Origin: Enoplolaimus lenunculus
Lineage: Eukaryota; Nematoda; Enoplea; Enoplida; Thoracostomopsidae
NCBI GenBank assembly: GCA_030248215.1
Contig: JASANG010003900.1
Coordinates: 284,449 to 348,448, forward strand
Length of the DNA stretch: 64,000 nucleotides
Direction of reading: 5' to 3'
The notes under the pieces are model-generated. The model did not search any database, was not told the DNA's origin, and worked only from the letters and a program-made list of their open reading frames with translations. Within the stretch, counting starts at the first letter, position 1; the number at the start of each line of letters is the position of its first letter. Shown in pieces: positions 11,701 through 23,249 of the stretch. Position numbers and translations under genes: made by a program.

Positions 11701-14700
11701 CTACAAGGTGTCTAATTTTCAGGGCTGGCCCGGTTTGCTTATCCCCAATCACATGCGTTGCCACCGGGAGTCAATCTTGTCGCCCCGCAGCTGCATCAGA
11801 CACACACGCAACAGCCATCTATTCAACACGCGCCTGTAATCGCAACCTCAAATTTGAAGCATCAGCAAAACACTGCACCGTTAATTTCTGTAACTCCGTG
11901 TCCGTATTATTCAGGTTTGTTCGTAGTCCGCTTGTGTAAAATTTAAAAGTTTCAACAAATTAAGCTTAGGCGTCAACCAAGCTTAAAACGTAGCTACTCG
12001 TACCTCGGCTTGTATTCTCAAATGTGTGTAACACCTACACTGTAAATTCCAATGAGTTGATTAATCAACGCAGACAGAGAGAACGAGCTATTTCGGAATG
12101 TTTCTGAGTTAATAACAGTAAACAGTTAGCTCACTGTGAGCTGATTTAATTCTAGGTCAGTTGATAAATAATTAACTCAGAATGAGTTCATTGAATTCTG
12201 GGAACTGAAAGACCTAATTCATAGCACAAACCTCTGAGTGGACTCAACTCATTGTGAGTTAAAATAAATTCACTGAAATTTACAGTGTATTACCAGTTGG
12301 TGATAGGTGTTGTAACTTTCGAACCAGTGAATGCTGATGCTTAAAATTCAAGCACATTTTTCACATATGATTTGGTGTCGTGTTATACGAAATTTTGAGT
12401 TCAGCAACTGCAATAGTTAATGAGTTTGAAAACCAATTACTAACTGATGATAGTTGCTAGACACATTTAAGAATATAGGCGCTCGGTGTAGGGTTTTTCG
12501 TAATTATCAAATATATATGCAATACTGTAGGAATAAAATATAACTTTTACTATTGTCATGAATTACTTAAAACCTGACAGTGTGACCAATTTTGCCTTTA
12601 TATACAAGTTTCCAATCATCTCGCAGGACTTAGACAAATTTTGCGCTGTGCAGATTTTTTTGTAAATAAATTGTTAAAATTTTATGTCAAAACTAAAAAA
12701 ATTAAATATTAATTTGAAAAAAGTTTCAAATTTTTGCAGTCAGTCCACTCGGTGGTATATCGTCTATAGTGCCGCAAGCATATCATACAGAATCTGTCAA
12801 CAGTATACCACCTATAATTGATCATTCTACCTTATCTGCCGTTCTTACTCACCACTACACTGCACCTGAAACAGTCTCGGCACCGCTGACTGCAAAATTG
12901 CAATTTCCTCTACAATCTGCAACACTCGCGCAACAACATCAACAACATCGAGCAACTTCAACAATTCTTCAAAATTCAGAAACCTTAGTTGAATCACTAA
13001 CATCTGTAACAAGCCCTGTAGTTCCGGCAAGGCTAACCAGTTCGAGGCTATATCCGAGTTCACCTGGACCTCATTCTATCCAACATCACATATCAGTTTC
13101 GCCCATTCTTAGCTCAGGGCCTCAACTTAGCCCTGTTATGCTAGACATTAGCGGTGATAGTTGTTGCACTAACAACAGCAATCAAATGACCAACAATGCT
13201 AAAGGTGCTAAACGTCGAAATTCTTCAGATTTGAATCCATCTACGCCAATTTCACCGCCTGCGTGTCGCACAGCTACTCCGGTAACTTCCGCGGACAGCT
13301 CAGCGTCCCGTGGGACGGCTAGACCTCCGACGACTGTCGCAGACAAGCCCGCCACTCCGCATCGTCCAAGTAGTCTAGACGTCATTCCAGAAACAACAAC
13401 AACAACGACAACACAATCAAACGGTTCCCACGCACGGTCTGGAGTACCACAAGTTCCAACAATCAAAGTAGTTGCACCGCCACCGAATGATCCTTCGCCG
13501 CCAAGCGCTCGAAAAGCTTTGATCCCGCCGCCTCTTAGACCCCTGAGCGATGTCGAATTAGTCGTGACGAGTGGGTCACAGAGCAAAAATAGCAGCTTTA
13601 CTGATATAACCGGTGCGTTGTTGAGCGCAAAATCAACTGCCGATCCGAGGTATGGGATTCAATTTGTTAAATTTACTAAAACATTTGTCTGACAAGGTCG
13701 TATCCAGGATTTCAATCCGAGAGGGTATAATTTCAAGTTGAACTTTTCCTTGCGAGTTCAACTTACGTCGAGTTAAAGTCAATGAGAGTAGCGCTAGATT
13801 CGATTCAGATCAGTTGATCTGGATTTTATCCAATTAGAAATTAAGTTTTTATTTATGTTTTCAGTATGTTTTCAACTTTGTTACCCAATCACTCTACTAA
13901 GAGTAACCCTATTGGTTGAACACGTTTTTTGTACTGTTTTTGCTAATTTTTTATTAATTTTTCAAATTTCAATTTTTTTCAGCATTGCAACCGAACCCTA
14001 TTCGCCAGGTCCGGTGACTCCGTTGGCGAAACAATTTCCGTCGTTGACAGAAAGTCCAATGCCAGTCATCCAACCGTCCGTTCAACACGATCCTGATCCA
14101 CACGCAGCTCCGTTGGCGTCGGGGATACTTAAATCTGCGTTTGCGCTTCAAAACGAACAAAACAATCACAAGTGAGTCAGCTAATGTTAAGATCAGACGC
14201 GGAACGTTATTCTGTGGAATTGCAACAGAGTAAGCTTAAGCTTTAGACTAACTTTGTTTATTCTTACGAATATGCTTAGACTACCGTAACGACCCTGTTT
14301 TATACATGCGTTAGGGAGCCTAAACTTGATCGCAAAATGTGGTGTATAATGGTCGTGCAACGACTTACAGTTCCGTCCGTTGCGGTGGAAGCACAGTCCG
14401 TCACCGGATAGCATTGAGCCACACTCAGTATACAAAGGGATTTGACAAGTATACGCGGTAGGAAATGAGTGTATATTCGTATAACCTATGCGTCGAATTA
14501 ACATAAAAGTAATACGAAACAAAAATTGGCAACTGTACACTTTTACTCCCTCTAGTCCCTGGCTTAAACGGAAAGGTAAACGTGTAGGCTTAGGTAAGCC
14601 TTTTTGCCAAACCTAAAGTCTAAGCCTGAGCGTAAACTTAAACCCCTACGTAGTGAGAAGTGTAGAGAGCTCAAAACTGGTTTAATCCGTAAGCTCACGA

Positions 14701-17700
14701 ATCTGCTTAGGACCACACAAAAAATAGAACAGGATTGAAATTGACATATGGTCCCCTATTCTCAAATATGTGTAGCACCTATGACCAGTTGGTGATAAGT
14801 CTTGTAACTTTCGAACCCCAGTGAATACTGAGTTCAGCATATTTTACGCATATGATTTGCTCTCTTCGCGTGCCATTTTGAGTTAAACAACTGCAATAGT
14901 TAATGAGTTTGAAAGCCTATTACTAACTGATGATAGTTGCTATACTCATTTGAGAATACAAGCTATGGTTTTATAGAATAAACTTTTTAGTTGGAAAATT
15001 GTTGGCAGTGGTCGCGAAGCCGATCGGCAGTTGACCGCGTACCAAGAAATGGCAATGCGAGCGACAAAAGCAATCGCAGAAGCACCGTCTGGACCAAGAG
15101 TACCAAATTCTGAATTTTCCGGCTTCGGCCTGTCAAAAACTGCACCTGCAAGCGTGTTGCAAGCACAATTCGCTGCGATGCGTGCAAAAATGCAAGCACA
15201 AGCATGCGGAAACGCAGCCAATCAGGATTGTTTAGAGGTATTGCGATAGTTTTATTGGACAGCCAATCAGAATTGTTTGGCAGTATTGCCATAGTTTTAT
15301 TGGACAGCCAATCACAATTGTTTAGCGGTATTGCGATAGTTTTATTGGACAGCCAATCAGAATTGTTTAGAGGTATTGCGATAGTTTTATTGGACAACGG
15401 TGCGCCGAACAGCGCCGTGGTTATGACTTCAGTTAGGAACGAGGGTATGTGCTAAAAAGAAAGTTATTATATAACCTGTTGAAAAGGTTTTTTCTGGTCT
15501 TCAGAAATTTCAGGATGCGGTATATTTCGTCGATTCGACCCTTGTATACACCCCTGGCACTGATCGGATGGCGACGGATACCTAATTCAAAATTCCTTTA
15601 TATTAGGGACACTGCTTTATTGAAGCATTATTAGTGATTTTCCGATCGTGTCTTAAAAGCTTAATATTTATTACTTTTTTGGATGTCGGTTAGCCTATTT
15701 CAGAGAGAGTCAATTTGGCTCACCATTTTTTGCAGTGTAGAATTACTTTGGTGTATTATCACAATTATGATACGGGAACAAAACTTTAGTTGTTTTTAGG
15801 AGGATGAAGAAGGAACTGACGATATTACAGATGAGCCCTATTTTGCGGCAGCTGGCAAACAGAATATTGGTCAGTTCCGGTTGGGTCAATTGGTATCCAA
15901 CCAATCTTGGCTTGTACTGTTAACAAGTCCGTATCTGGAGGGAACCCAAGCGGTGCTCAGTCACCCCCCTAAAACATTTTGGCCCTTATAGAAAATTTTC
16001 AACCTTGCTAGTATTAAGTATCGAAAACCCTTGTGCGCCTCGTCTAAAAATGTTTAGCCTCCGCTAGCAAGGCGAGCTGGCTACGGGCCTGAATTTTAAT
16101 TAATGATTTGTTATCAAACATTATAAACTGAACCAGCCAATAAAAGAATAAATCGCACGCAGGGTTTGCGTTACCGCTAGTCTTTAAATTGTATCCTAAG
16201 CTTCGTATCCTTTTAGAGCTTATTTTGTGCACTGTCTATAAATATGTTCAAGATATACTACCAGTTTGTCCCATGTAAATTATTAGGGACTACTCAACTG
16301 GGAAACATGGAGACTGCAGGACTAGACACTAAAAGGCTACGCTTAGGTGTACGGCCCATATTGTCAAATGTGTGTATAGCAACTATCATCAGTTAGTAAT
16401 ACGTTTTCAAACACACTAACTATTGTCGTTGTTGAACTTGAAATTTTGACAGGAGAATATGCGAAAATGTGCTAAATTTTGAACCTCAGCAGTCACCAGT
16501 TCAAAAGTTACAAGACCTATTACCAACTATTGATAGGTGCTACACACATCTGAGAATACGGGCCTACGTTTAAGCTTATGTTTAAGGTTCGTGCTTAACC
16601 TAATTATTAAGCTTATACTGGTGCTTAGGCGTAGTATTAATTTTATGTTTAGGTTTGCGTTTAGTCGAAGACTGACGCTTAGGATTAGTGAGGCAGGCGC
16701 TTATACCTACTTAACCTGGCCGCTAATTCCTACCTTAACCCTCGACAATTATCAATCGCAAACAGACCCGGGGGGAGGAAGTCTTATAAAATTGATTTTT
16801 TTTAGATTTGTCAAGCACATTCTATTTTGAATCGTTGACAAAACCAAAGAATCCAACTGAATGCGGATTTAAATTCAACCGAGAAACTGATGATATTAAT
16901 TTATTGTTGACAATATTTAATTTGACACGTTACGAGGAGACGTTTCGACAAGAAGAGGTCAGTATAAAACTGTAAACATTTGCCCGTGAGCCAATCAGAA
17001 TTGTATTAAGTGGGTAGAGATTTTCTTACCCCGCGCTGCGGTATACCAGCGGAAATTTTATTTTCGTTTTGCCGGCGTGTATACCCGCGTCAACATTTTT
17101 TCATCCATCCTGCGTTTACGCGCGGGTAGCGTGCAGCTCTGGGGCAAATGTATGTATAGAACAGGGCCGTAACAGTAGTATACGCATGTTTCTAAAACTA
17201 AACCTAGACGTAATCAAAAAAACAAGTTTAAAGCTTAAGCTTACTCTATTGCTGTTCCACAGAAAAACGATATCAACTGATCTTTGCATGTGCCGCATTG
17301 TGCAACGTTCTTATACTCTTTGAATTTAGAATTTTAGTAGCAAAGTTGAATTTTAACTTTGTAAAGCTAGGCGTACAGCTCAATAGTCTTACAAATTGTA
17401 TCTAAAATACAAAACGCTTTAAACGTTTTGAAAAACACCGATTCTATTCATATTCTCAGCGAAAATTTAATTGAAATGTGTGGATGAATGTACAAGGTAA
17501 AGTGTATGTAAAGCAGCGATGCCATACATGTAAGCATATACCACTACGTCAAAGAAATCGACCCCATACTGTAGTTTGTAGCATACTTAACTCGTGTTCA
17601 ACAGCGCCGAAGTTCAATTTCTGACATGGTCCTTAACTTTGGACAAACCTTCGAACACGGGTCGTGCAGATCGTACAGTTCCAACATTAACACATTTTAC

Positions 17701-18329
17701 AGCAATTTTTTTTGACATTTTAGATTGATCTTGAGACGCTGCTGGAGATGACTGAAGACGATTTGAAAGAGATTGGATTGAAGTTTTCGCATCGGCGCAA
17801 GCTTAGCCTTGCGATTCAAAGTAAGATTTCATGGTTAATAGTATCTGCTTTAATATCGAAAGAAATAGTTCAATATGCTTATTTGCGAGTCAAAGTAAGA
17901 TTTATAATTTTTAAAATAATTTGCTTTAATATTGACAACAACAAATCAAAATGATTTTGACCTTTGATGAAATTTGCTATTTTTTTCGTTTCAGTTTTCT
18001 GATTTAAGCAACGTTTTGTTTATACTACAGTTTATCATACCTCAAAGGCGGACCCGGGCAAAACTGAAAACGAGTCCAGCGGCCCAGAGAAAAATTTTGG
18101 GCCCACGCAGAAAAGTGTCGGCGTCGCACGCGTAGGCTATACTGTATGACCCTCTTGAAACCATATTCTGGCTAGTAAGACTGCTCTGAAGGTAGCGAAT
18201 AGCAACAGTGAAGAGTATAGTAATAGATTTTTAAGTAAGTTTGAAAGTTTACAAAATTTAAAATTATATTTTATTTCAGAGATCAAGAAAGAATGCGAAA
18301 TGGGCGCGGATACAGTTTATTTAGGTTGA
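5784..18329 (+). CDS. BicC: Bicaudal-C homologue (KH and SAM domain RNA-binding protein), 5' end incomplete
   Basis: Bicaudal-C proteins bind mRNA in the cytoplasm through KH domains, repress translation by recruiting the CCR4-NOT deadenylase, and polymerise through a SAM domain (family knowledge). Exons by eye: 5784-5942, 6992-7129, 8292-8426, 9050-9253, 10144-10278, 10931-11066, 11723-11914, 12740-13649, 13983-14171, 14991-15237, 15800-15869, 16806-16957, 17724-17820, 18280-18329. All phases agree, giving 937 codons plus TGA. Visible order: KH2 (opens QNRVTLKIDVS, GKQG loop at residues 20-23, CHIHFPDSNR), KH-like 1, KH3 (loop GEDG at 165-168, ADILFPH), KH-like 2 (GLLPVILMFDL), a long Ser/Thr/Pro/Gln linker, the conserved SGFGLSKTAPA block, and SAM at about 867-932 (LLEMTEDDLKEIGLKF). 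KH1 and the start codon are not found. Introns are filled with MITEs; a 45-bp repeat duplicates the 15237 splice donor. Confidence 0.93.
6003..6132. repeat. 31-bp tandem repeat, four units
   Basis: GGGCGGAGTTKAAATAATTTT units with phase at 6013, 6044, 6075 and 6106, in a BicC intron. Confidence 0.9.
6175..6365 (+). mobile_element. Telomere-repeat MITE M1
   Basis: GGCCAATTTAAAAATCAGGG to TTGTTCTATACATTGGCC; flanks match only 5 of 8. In BicC intron between exons 5942 and 6992. Confidence 0.8.
6592..6769 (-). mobile_element. Telomere-repeat MITE M1
   Basis: GGCCAATGTAAACAACAGG to CTTTACGTGGGACC, interior decayed CCTAA units; no TSD retained. Confidence 0.8.
7284..7592. repeat. CCCTCGCATTGTATATA minisatellite
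   Basis: About 16 imperfect units of 18-20 bp (CCCTCGCATTGTATATAC and CCCGCATTGTA variants) in a BicC intron. Confidence 0.9.
7620..8010. mobile_element. MITE M6, decayed
   Basis: GGAGGACTGATATTTATTTTG and TTGATTGGGACTCAAAATGG match the interior of the 24559 copy; ends lost. Other M6 remnants: 40495-40577. Confidence 0.6.
8051..8250. mobile_element. MITE M4, decayed
   Basis: CCCTTATTCTCAAATATG to CATACATTTGAGCGAATAC; ends 41 bp before BicC exon 8292. Confidence 0.6.
9340..9719. mobile_element. MITE M6
   Basis: CTGTATTGACTCGAATAAAAG to TTATTTTGGTCACTACAG, 380 bp, in a BicC intron. Confidence 0.75.
9980..10094. mobile_element. MITE M9
   Basis: GGGTTGCGCTATACTTG to AAAGTATAGCCCGACCC with TTA on both sides; ends 50 bp before BicC exon 10144. 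Confidence 0.78.
10596..10731 (-). mobile_element. Telomere-repeat MITE M1, internally shortened
   Basis: GGCCAATCAGGGACAAAACAG to TTTTTACATGGGCC, only 136 bp, one short GCCTAA block. In a BicC intron. Confidence 0.75.
11086..11338. mobile_element. MITE M2, decayed
   Basis: CACTGTAAACTAC at left and ATTAGAATTAATAGAGTG at right, interior of AACTCA/GAGTTG words. It begins 20 bp after BicC exon 10931-11066. Confidence 0.65.
12009..12479. mobile_element. MITE M4 (interrupted by M2)
   Basis: TATTCTCAAATGTGTGTAAC at left and the inverse ACACATTTAAGAATA at right. Without the nested M2 it would be about 220 bp. Confidence 0.75.
12038..12287. mobile_element. TA-target MITE M2 nested in M4
   Basis: CACTGTAAATTCC... 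to ...TTTACAGTG, 250 bp, flanked by TA on both sides. It interrupts an M4 element at CACC-TA-TTACC, and other M4 copies show the unoccupied site with a single TA. Confidence 0.9.
14184..14310 (+). mobile_element. M1 copy, shortened and decayed
   Basis: Keeps AAGATCAGACGCGGAACG, AGAGTAAGCTTAAGCTTTAG and the right end CTGTTTTATACATG; the telomere block is nearly lost. Confidence 0.6.
14751..14959. mobile_element. MITE M4
   Basis: TATTCTCAAATATGTGTAGC to ATACTCATTTGAGAATA. It ends 31 bp before BicC exon 14991. Confidence 0.75.
15227..15400 (+). repeat. 45-bp tandem repeat overlapping a BicC exon end
   Basis: Units start at 15227, 15272, 15317 and 15362. Each contains CCAATCA, the exon-end sequence ATTGTTTAG and a GGTATTG donor-like site. 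The first unit holds the end of exon 14991-15237 and its GAG|GTATTG donor. Confidence 0.9.
15930..16093. mobile_element. GC-rich MITE M5
   Basis: Left end decayed (CCGTATCTGGAGGG), right end GAGCTGGCTACGGGCCTG; interior ATTTTGGCCC and TTTTCAACCTTGC shared with other copies. Confidence 0.65.
16353..16564. mobile_element. MITE M4
   Basis: GGCCCATATTGTCAAATGTG to CATCTGAGAATACGGGCC, showing that the family TIR starts at GGCCC. Confidence 0.78.
17143..17294 (-). mobile_element. M1 copy
   Basis: GGCAAATGTATGTATAGAAC to GATCTTTGCATGTGCC with AAGCTTAAGCTTACTCTATTG; telomere block decayed. In the BicC intron before exon 17724. Confidence 0.65.
17496..17690 (+). repeat. tRNA-related SINE-like element S
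   Basis: GTATGTAAAGC...CCATACATGT, then GTAGCATACTTAACTCG and a tail CTTCGAACACGGGTCGTGCAG. The same modules occur in order at 41686-42118. It ends 34 bp before BicC exon 17724. Confidence 0.5.
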
Positions 18330-18489
18330 CGCGGGTCGTTTTTGAATGTTTTTAGATTGAGTTTTAGGAAAAGGTTTTAAGGGTTTAAGCTAAACTTTAG
18401 TTTTGATTTTAGATATAAAAGTGCTGCTCAGAAACTATACAGCTTTTACAATTGATTAAGTTTAAATTATTTTCAAAGTTAAGCAGTAC

Positions 18490-18626
18490 CATATAGAGTC
18501 ATTCATGCGAAAATTTTGCTGCGGGTGCGGTGAGGCTCGAACCCACGACGTACGGATTACCGGTTCGATGCTCAATCCATAGAGCGACGCAGCCATGCAC
18601 ACTTTTCGCTGTAATGGCTCTATATG
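18490..18626. mobile_element. TIR element R carrying the tRNA-Thr-like sequence
   Basis: CATATAGAG at 18490 and its inverse CTCTATATG at 18618 open a 24-bp inverted repeat, 20 of 24 matching. Reading the termini as TAGAG...CTCTA leaves a TA on each side, a possible TA target duplication. The whole element is 137 bp and is mostly tRNA-like sequence. No second copy was seen in the window. Confidence 0.5.
18523..18594 (-). pseudogene. tRNA-Thr(GGT)-like sequence inside a TIR element
   Basis: A 72-base cloverleaf can be drawn: acceptor GGCTGCG pairing 6 of 7 with CGCACCC, D stem GCTC/GAGC, anticodon loop CCGGTAA (anticodon GGT, but C instead of the usual U at position 33), and T arm GTGGG-TTCGAGC-CTCAC. 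The anticodon stem has two mismatches, so it is probably a pseudogene or a tRNA-derived Pol III promoter. It sits between the inverted repeats at 18490-18513 and 18603-18626. Confidence 0.55.
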
Positions 18627-18955
18627 CCGTGAGTTTGGGTACTACAATGCCACATTTTAAATGAGTTCAAGTCGTACTCTTCCAGTTAGTTTAGTTAATC
18701 TAAAAAGTTAGTTTGATACTGCTAGATTTGCTTAAGCTTAAATCGAGTAAGTTTAAGCTTTTAGAAAGTACAGTAGTATTTATCTTCAAACCTTATATGT
18801 TATAGTTTAGGCCTTAACGTTTAATATCAAAATAGTTTTGGTAACTTGCTGTTGGCATATCCTCTTAATCTTTATCAGTTATTTCTAAAACTCAATCACT
18901 TTATTTATTAAATTTCTATATATAATTATTATAATATGTTGACCATGAATTTGAT

Positions 18956-19116
18956 GGCTCATGTAAAGATCACGGGCGGAATGTTTTCCTGTTGGACCAG
19001 GATAGAGTAAGCTTAGGTTTTAGACTAATTATTTTGTTTGGCTTAAACTTTAGGCTTAGGCTTACGCTTACGAATATGCTTATAATACCATTCCGCCCTT
19101 GTTCTTTACATTGGCC
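18956..19116 (+). mobile_element. Telomere-repeat MITE M1
   Basis: GGCTCATGTAAAGATCACGG to CTTTACATTGGCC, interior TTAGGC units. Perfect 8-bp TSD AATTTGAT at 18948-18955 and 19117-19124. Confidence 0.92.
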
Positions 19117-19508
19117 AATTTGATCATATTTTCTGGCACTTTGTACCAGTATCCCCTATGCAAAATTGATCAGTTTGCGCCAAATGACTCAATTCAACTG
19201 TAATTTAAAATGCACCTGCAAGCACCTGCAAATCAAGTATGTTGGATTCCAATTGAACTAAACGTTGGGCTCATGGTATTTTTAGTTGCCTTCTATCTCT
19301 TAGCTGTCTATGACTGTCCAACTACGCTTTCATCCATAAATATAGGGTTTCAAACTGGCGAACTACAAATATATCGAAATAATTTTAAAGGGCCAGGCTT
19401 AGGATTACGTTTAAGCCACAAATTAGTTTGAATGATTTGGCTTGCAAAGCGAGTTAATAGCAGACACTTGTAAATAGCGTTAGAAAAGTTTTCATATTAA
19501 TTCGTTTA

Positions 19509-19720
19509 GGCCCATGTAAAGATCAGAGGCGAAACGTTTTTCTGTGAGGCTGCAATAGAGTACGCTTAAACTTTGGACTTTTTTACTTGACTTAGGCTTA
19601 AAAAATATGCTCATTCTTTACGCTTAGGCTTAGCAATATGCTCATTCTTACGCTTAGGTTTAGGTTTACGCTTAGGAATATGTTTATAATACTGTTCCGA
19701 CCCTATTCTTTCCATTGGCC
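19509..19720 (+). mobile_element. Telomere-repeat MITE M1
   Basis: GGCCCATGTAAAGATCAGAGG to CTTTCCATTGGCC with three TTAGGC blocks; flanks no longer match. Confidence 0.8.
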
Positions 19721-20232
19721 ACTTTTAGTATATTTTGATCATTTTGACAGCGCTACGAGATAGTCGAGCAAAATGGCGTTTTTGAAGACTAATCGATTTA
19801 CACCTCAAACCTGAACTTAACTTAGCAGAAATAATCTTCGTTGTTGCATTTATAAACTCTGATTTAAATGAATACATATTTGAACTTAATAATTAACAAC
19901 ACTGTAATTTTAGCAAGTAAATCTAAAATTACTATTTTTGCCTTACCGTTGATAGTGCTTGGGTTACTCTTACCATTATCTATACACATGCATTCAGTTG
20001 AAAAGCACCCCACCCTAATCATTAATTTATTTTTTATTGTATTTTGCCTTTACTGTATACAGTGCCTTTGTTCAATGTGACTAATGTTTTTATCTTTATA
20101 TCTTGACTTAATACGGAATTTCACAAGTATTGTTTGAACGGATTTTGAGTTTTGTGCCAGTAGCAAAACATTTTTCTTGGCGACAAGAATTTTATGTTAA
20201 CAAAATTTTTCGCTAATTCTTCCAGCAGCTTT

Positions 20233-20507
20233 ACTGTAAATTTCCGTGAGTTGATTTTAACTCTCAGATTGAGTTGAGTCCACTGAGAGATTTGAGCTCT
20301 AAATTATGTCTTTCAGAACTCAGAATTCTGAATTGATTGAACTTGCTCAATTAGTTCACTAATCCAGAATTAAATTAGCTCTGAGTGAGTTAATGTATTT
20401 TTACTGTTAATAACATACAAATAACCAGAATGAGTTACTGTTTACTGTTATTAATTCAGTAATAATTCTATCTGTGTCGGTAAATCAACTCATCGGAATT
20501 TACAGTG
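20233..20507. mobile_element. MITE M2
   Basis: CTGTAAATTTCC to GGAATTTACAGTG, interior rich in GAGTT/AACTC words. Confidence 0.8.
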
Positions 20508-21208
20508 TTTAAAATTTCAATTCTAGTTTACCGAGCTCTTTGCAGTTTAAAGTGTTTAAAAGACAATTTTAACTTTTTTTAACCTGAATTAAGCCATTGC
20601 ATATACCTGTTTACGCCAGGAAAATAGAACATAAACAGACTTTTACTACTGGAGAGATGGTAGAAACCGGCACGTTTGTAGTCCTCTTATAGCAATTTTT
20701 CTGATTATTTAACTTTTAGCTTAGATGCAAATTTACTTCAGAATTTTAATGCAAAAATTCGAGATCACAGTTTAGTTTCACATAAACCTTCAGTGTTGTT
20801 TGATACAGTGGCGATAAACTTGATTTAGATTTTTGATCTTTATGCGGTTATGGGTGTATCCTAATTTGCATTGAGGTATTTAGCAAGTAACCGATATAAT
20901 ATAGCACGCAAGCATCTTGAAGCTTGTTTATCCAGTTATACACTGTCAGTGCCGGAGTAGACAGGGGTGGGGACTCCCCCCAAACTCCAGGGTGGGGGCC
21001 CTCAAACTCGCGATCGAAGCGATCGAAAAGTCAGACGCGTTTTAAACTTCAGCGGTTTTTGTTTCAGCCGGTTAGGGTATGGGCAGCCTTAGGGATGGGG
21101 CCTTCCAAATGGGGGCTATGGGGGGTTTGCGCCGGAATTCATAAATTAAAATGTCAACACAATTATTTCATTATTTTCAACAATTTACTTATATGCCTTC
21201 ACAAAAGT

Positions 21209-21398
21209 GGCCCGTGTGACTTTTATGGTGGTCCCGGTTTCTGGTGAGTGTGTGAAAGAGCAGGCTTACATTCTAGACTAACTATATTTGCTTGCTTAGG
21301 CTTAGGTTTAGGAATACGCTTTTGCAACGCTTAGGCTTAAGCTTTAGGCTTGAAAATATGCTCAATCTACTGTTACGGCCCTAAAAGTAACATTGACC
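21209..21398 (+). mobile_element. Telomere-repeat MITE, subfamily M1B
   Basis: Interior TTAGGC blocks as in M1 but different termini (right end CCCTAAAAGTAACATTGACC). Perfect 8-bp TSD ACAAAAGT (21201-21208, 21399-21406). Confidence 0.88.
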
Positions 21399-21930
21399 AC
21401 AAAAGTTATAGGATTTGTATCATTAGCGCGTATTAACACTGAAATATTTTTGAAATTATAAGCAACAAAACAATAAAGCGGTTGCTGTTCTGCGGTCGCC
21501 TGATTTTGAATTTCAATTTGCAAAAAAAATCCAACACAAACGGTATCTTAATTTAATATTTCATTCAATTCTGCAGTGGTAATTTGACAAATGCATACTT
21601 TTGACACGTATTTAGCCAATGCGTTGAATATTAGGTGGTATACAGGACATGATTATCCCGTCTTTCTGAGCCTTTCAGGGGCTGCTTGTTTTTGATTATT
21701 TTTTTCTTATGACTTAATTATATATGCTGTATTTTGCTATAAATGTGATAAAGAATTTGACTCTTGTTAATTTGTGTTAATACGTAATATTTCTAATGTA
21801 TGTGTCTAATACAGCGGCTGAAATGCGTTCTGAATTAGTTTAATATGTAAAATTTTAGGCTTTCTAAAATAATTTTCAATCAAAAAAATCCGAATTTTGG
21901 GTAAATTTTTCACTTTTTCTTAAAAACTTT

Positions 21931-22115
21931 GGCCAATGTAAAAAAACATGGGCGGAATAGTGTTATAAGTATATTTCTAAGTCTAAGCCTAAGCGTAAAA
22001 ATGAGCATATTCCTAAGCTTAAGCCTAAACCAAGCAAAAAAGTTAGTCTAAAGCTTAAGCTTGCTCTATTGCAGTCCCACAGAAAAACTTTCCAACCCTG
22101 ATCTTTACATGGGCC
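21931..22115 (-). mobile_element. Telomere-repeat MITE M1
   Basis: GGCCAATGTAAAAAAACATGG to GATCTTTACATGGGCC. Confidence 0.8.
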
Positions 22116-22908
22116 CTTTACTCTTCTAAGTGTTTTATTGAAATCATCTCACTCAAAGTTAAAGCTGCAAAACTTCAAATTCCACTATGCCGTGTCTCTG
22201 TAAATTCAGCCATTGTTTCATTTATCATTAATCAGGATTCCAACGGAATCTCGATTCCGGCTGAAATTGTGGCAAATTTTGCATTCCGATTCTGGCCAAA
22301 TGTTATATTTTATGACACAATTCTGACATTTTCGGTATTGTGTTAAAACAACATTTTTTCTACGTTTTTGGAACGAAATGAAATTTAATCTCCTACATTA
22401 TTCATCGCAGGCCGTATGCCAACGTTTGAAATTATTTACAACAAACAAACATATTTAATGTTGCCTTAATTATTTTTCCAAACAATAAAATGAGTATCAG
22501 AACTAAAATTACAATTTCAGTTTCGACTAAACATTTGAATTCTGACTCCAACTTCGATTCCGACTGTAATTTCGATGTAGTCGTGTAATTAATATATTTT
22601 GTCTTGAGTCTGCGTTTGCTCTGGACGTAAATGCAAAACAATTATTCTGTGTTCAATCAGATGCCATTAATTGCTTGCCATTACTAAATTAAAATGTAAA
22701 ATATGATCTGTTGTTAATGTCTTACTGTGGTTAATTTGTGTAAAACAAATATCTTGCATGTGTGTATTTCCAAAATTTAATAAACCAGTTCTTACAGAAT
22801 GCTCCGGTGGCTTGAAATGAAATTCTGGTTCAAATTCAACGGTTGGTTTGAAATAATTTTGCCAGTTGAAATGTGGTCAACTTGCGTTCAACAGGTGCAG
22901 AACAGTGG

Positions 22909-23249
22909 GGCACATGTACAGAAGAGAGCTGGATCGTTTTCCGGAGGGGCTATAATAGAGTCAGTTTAAGCTTTAGATTATTTTTTTGCTTAGGCTTAGG
23001 AATAGGCTCATCTTTGCGCTTAGACTTAGGCTTAGGCTTAGGAATACGCTTACACTACTGTTGCGGCCGTGTTCTATACATGGGCCAACAGTAGTATAAA
23101 CATACTCCTAAAAATAAGCCAAAGCGTACGAATGAGCTTATACTTAAGCCTAAGTGTAAAGCCAAAGTAAAAAAAATTAGTCTAAAGCTAAGCTTACTCT
23201 ATTCCAGTTCCACGGTGTAAGGTTCCGCCCCTGATTTTTACATGTGCTA
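22909..23249. mobile_element. Two M1 copies back to back
   Basis: A plus-oriented copy (22909-23086, variant like that at 702) runs into a minus-oriented copy (23083-23249, ending CCCCTGATTTTTACATGTG) that lacks its own left TIR. Either one inserted at the end of the other or they recombined. Confidence 0.7.
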
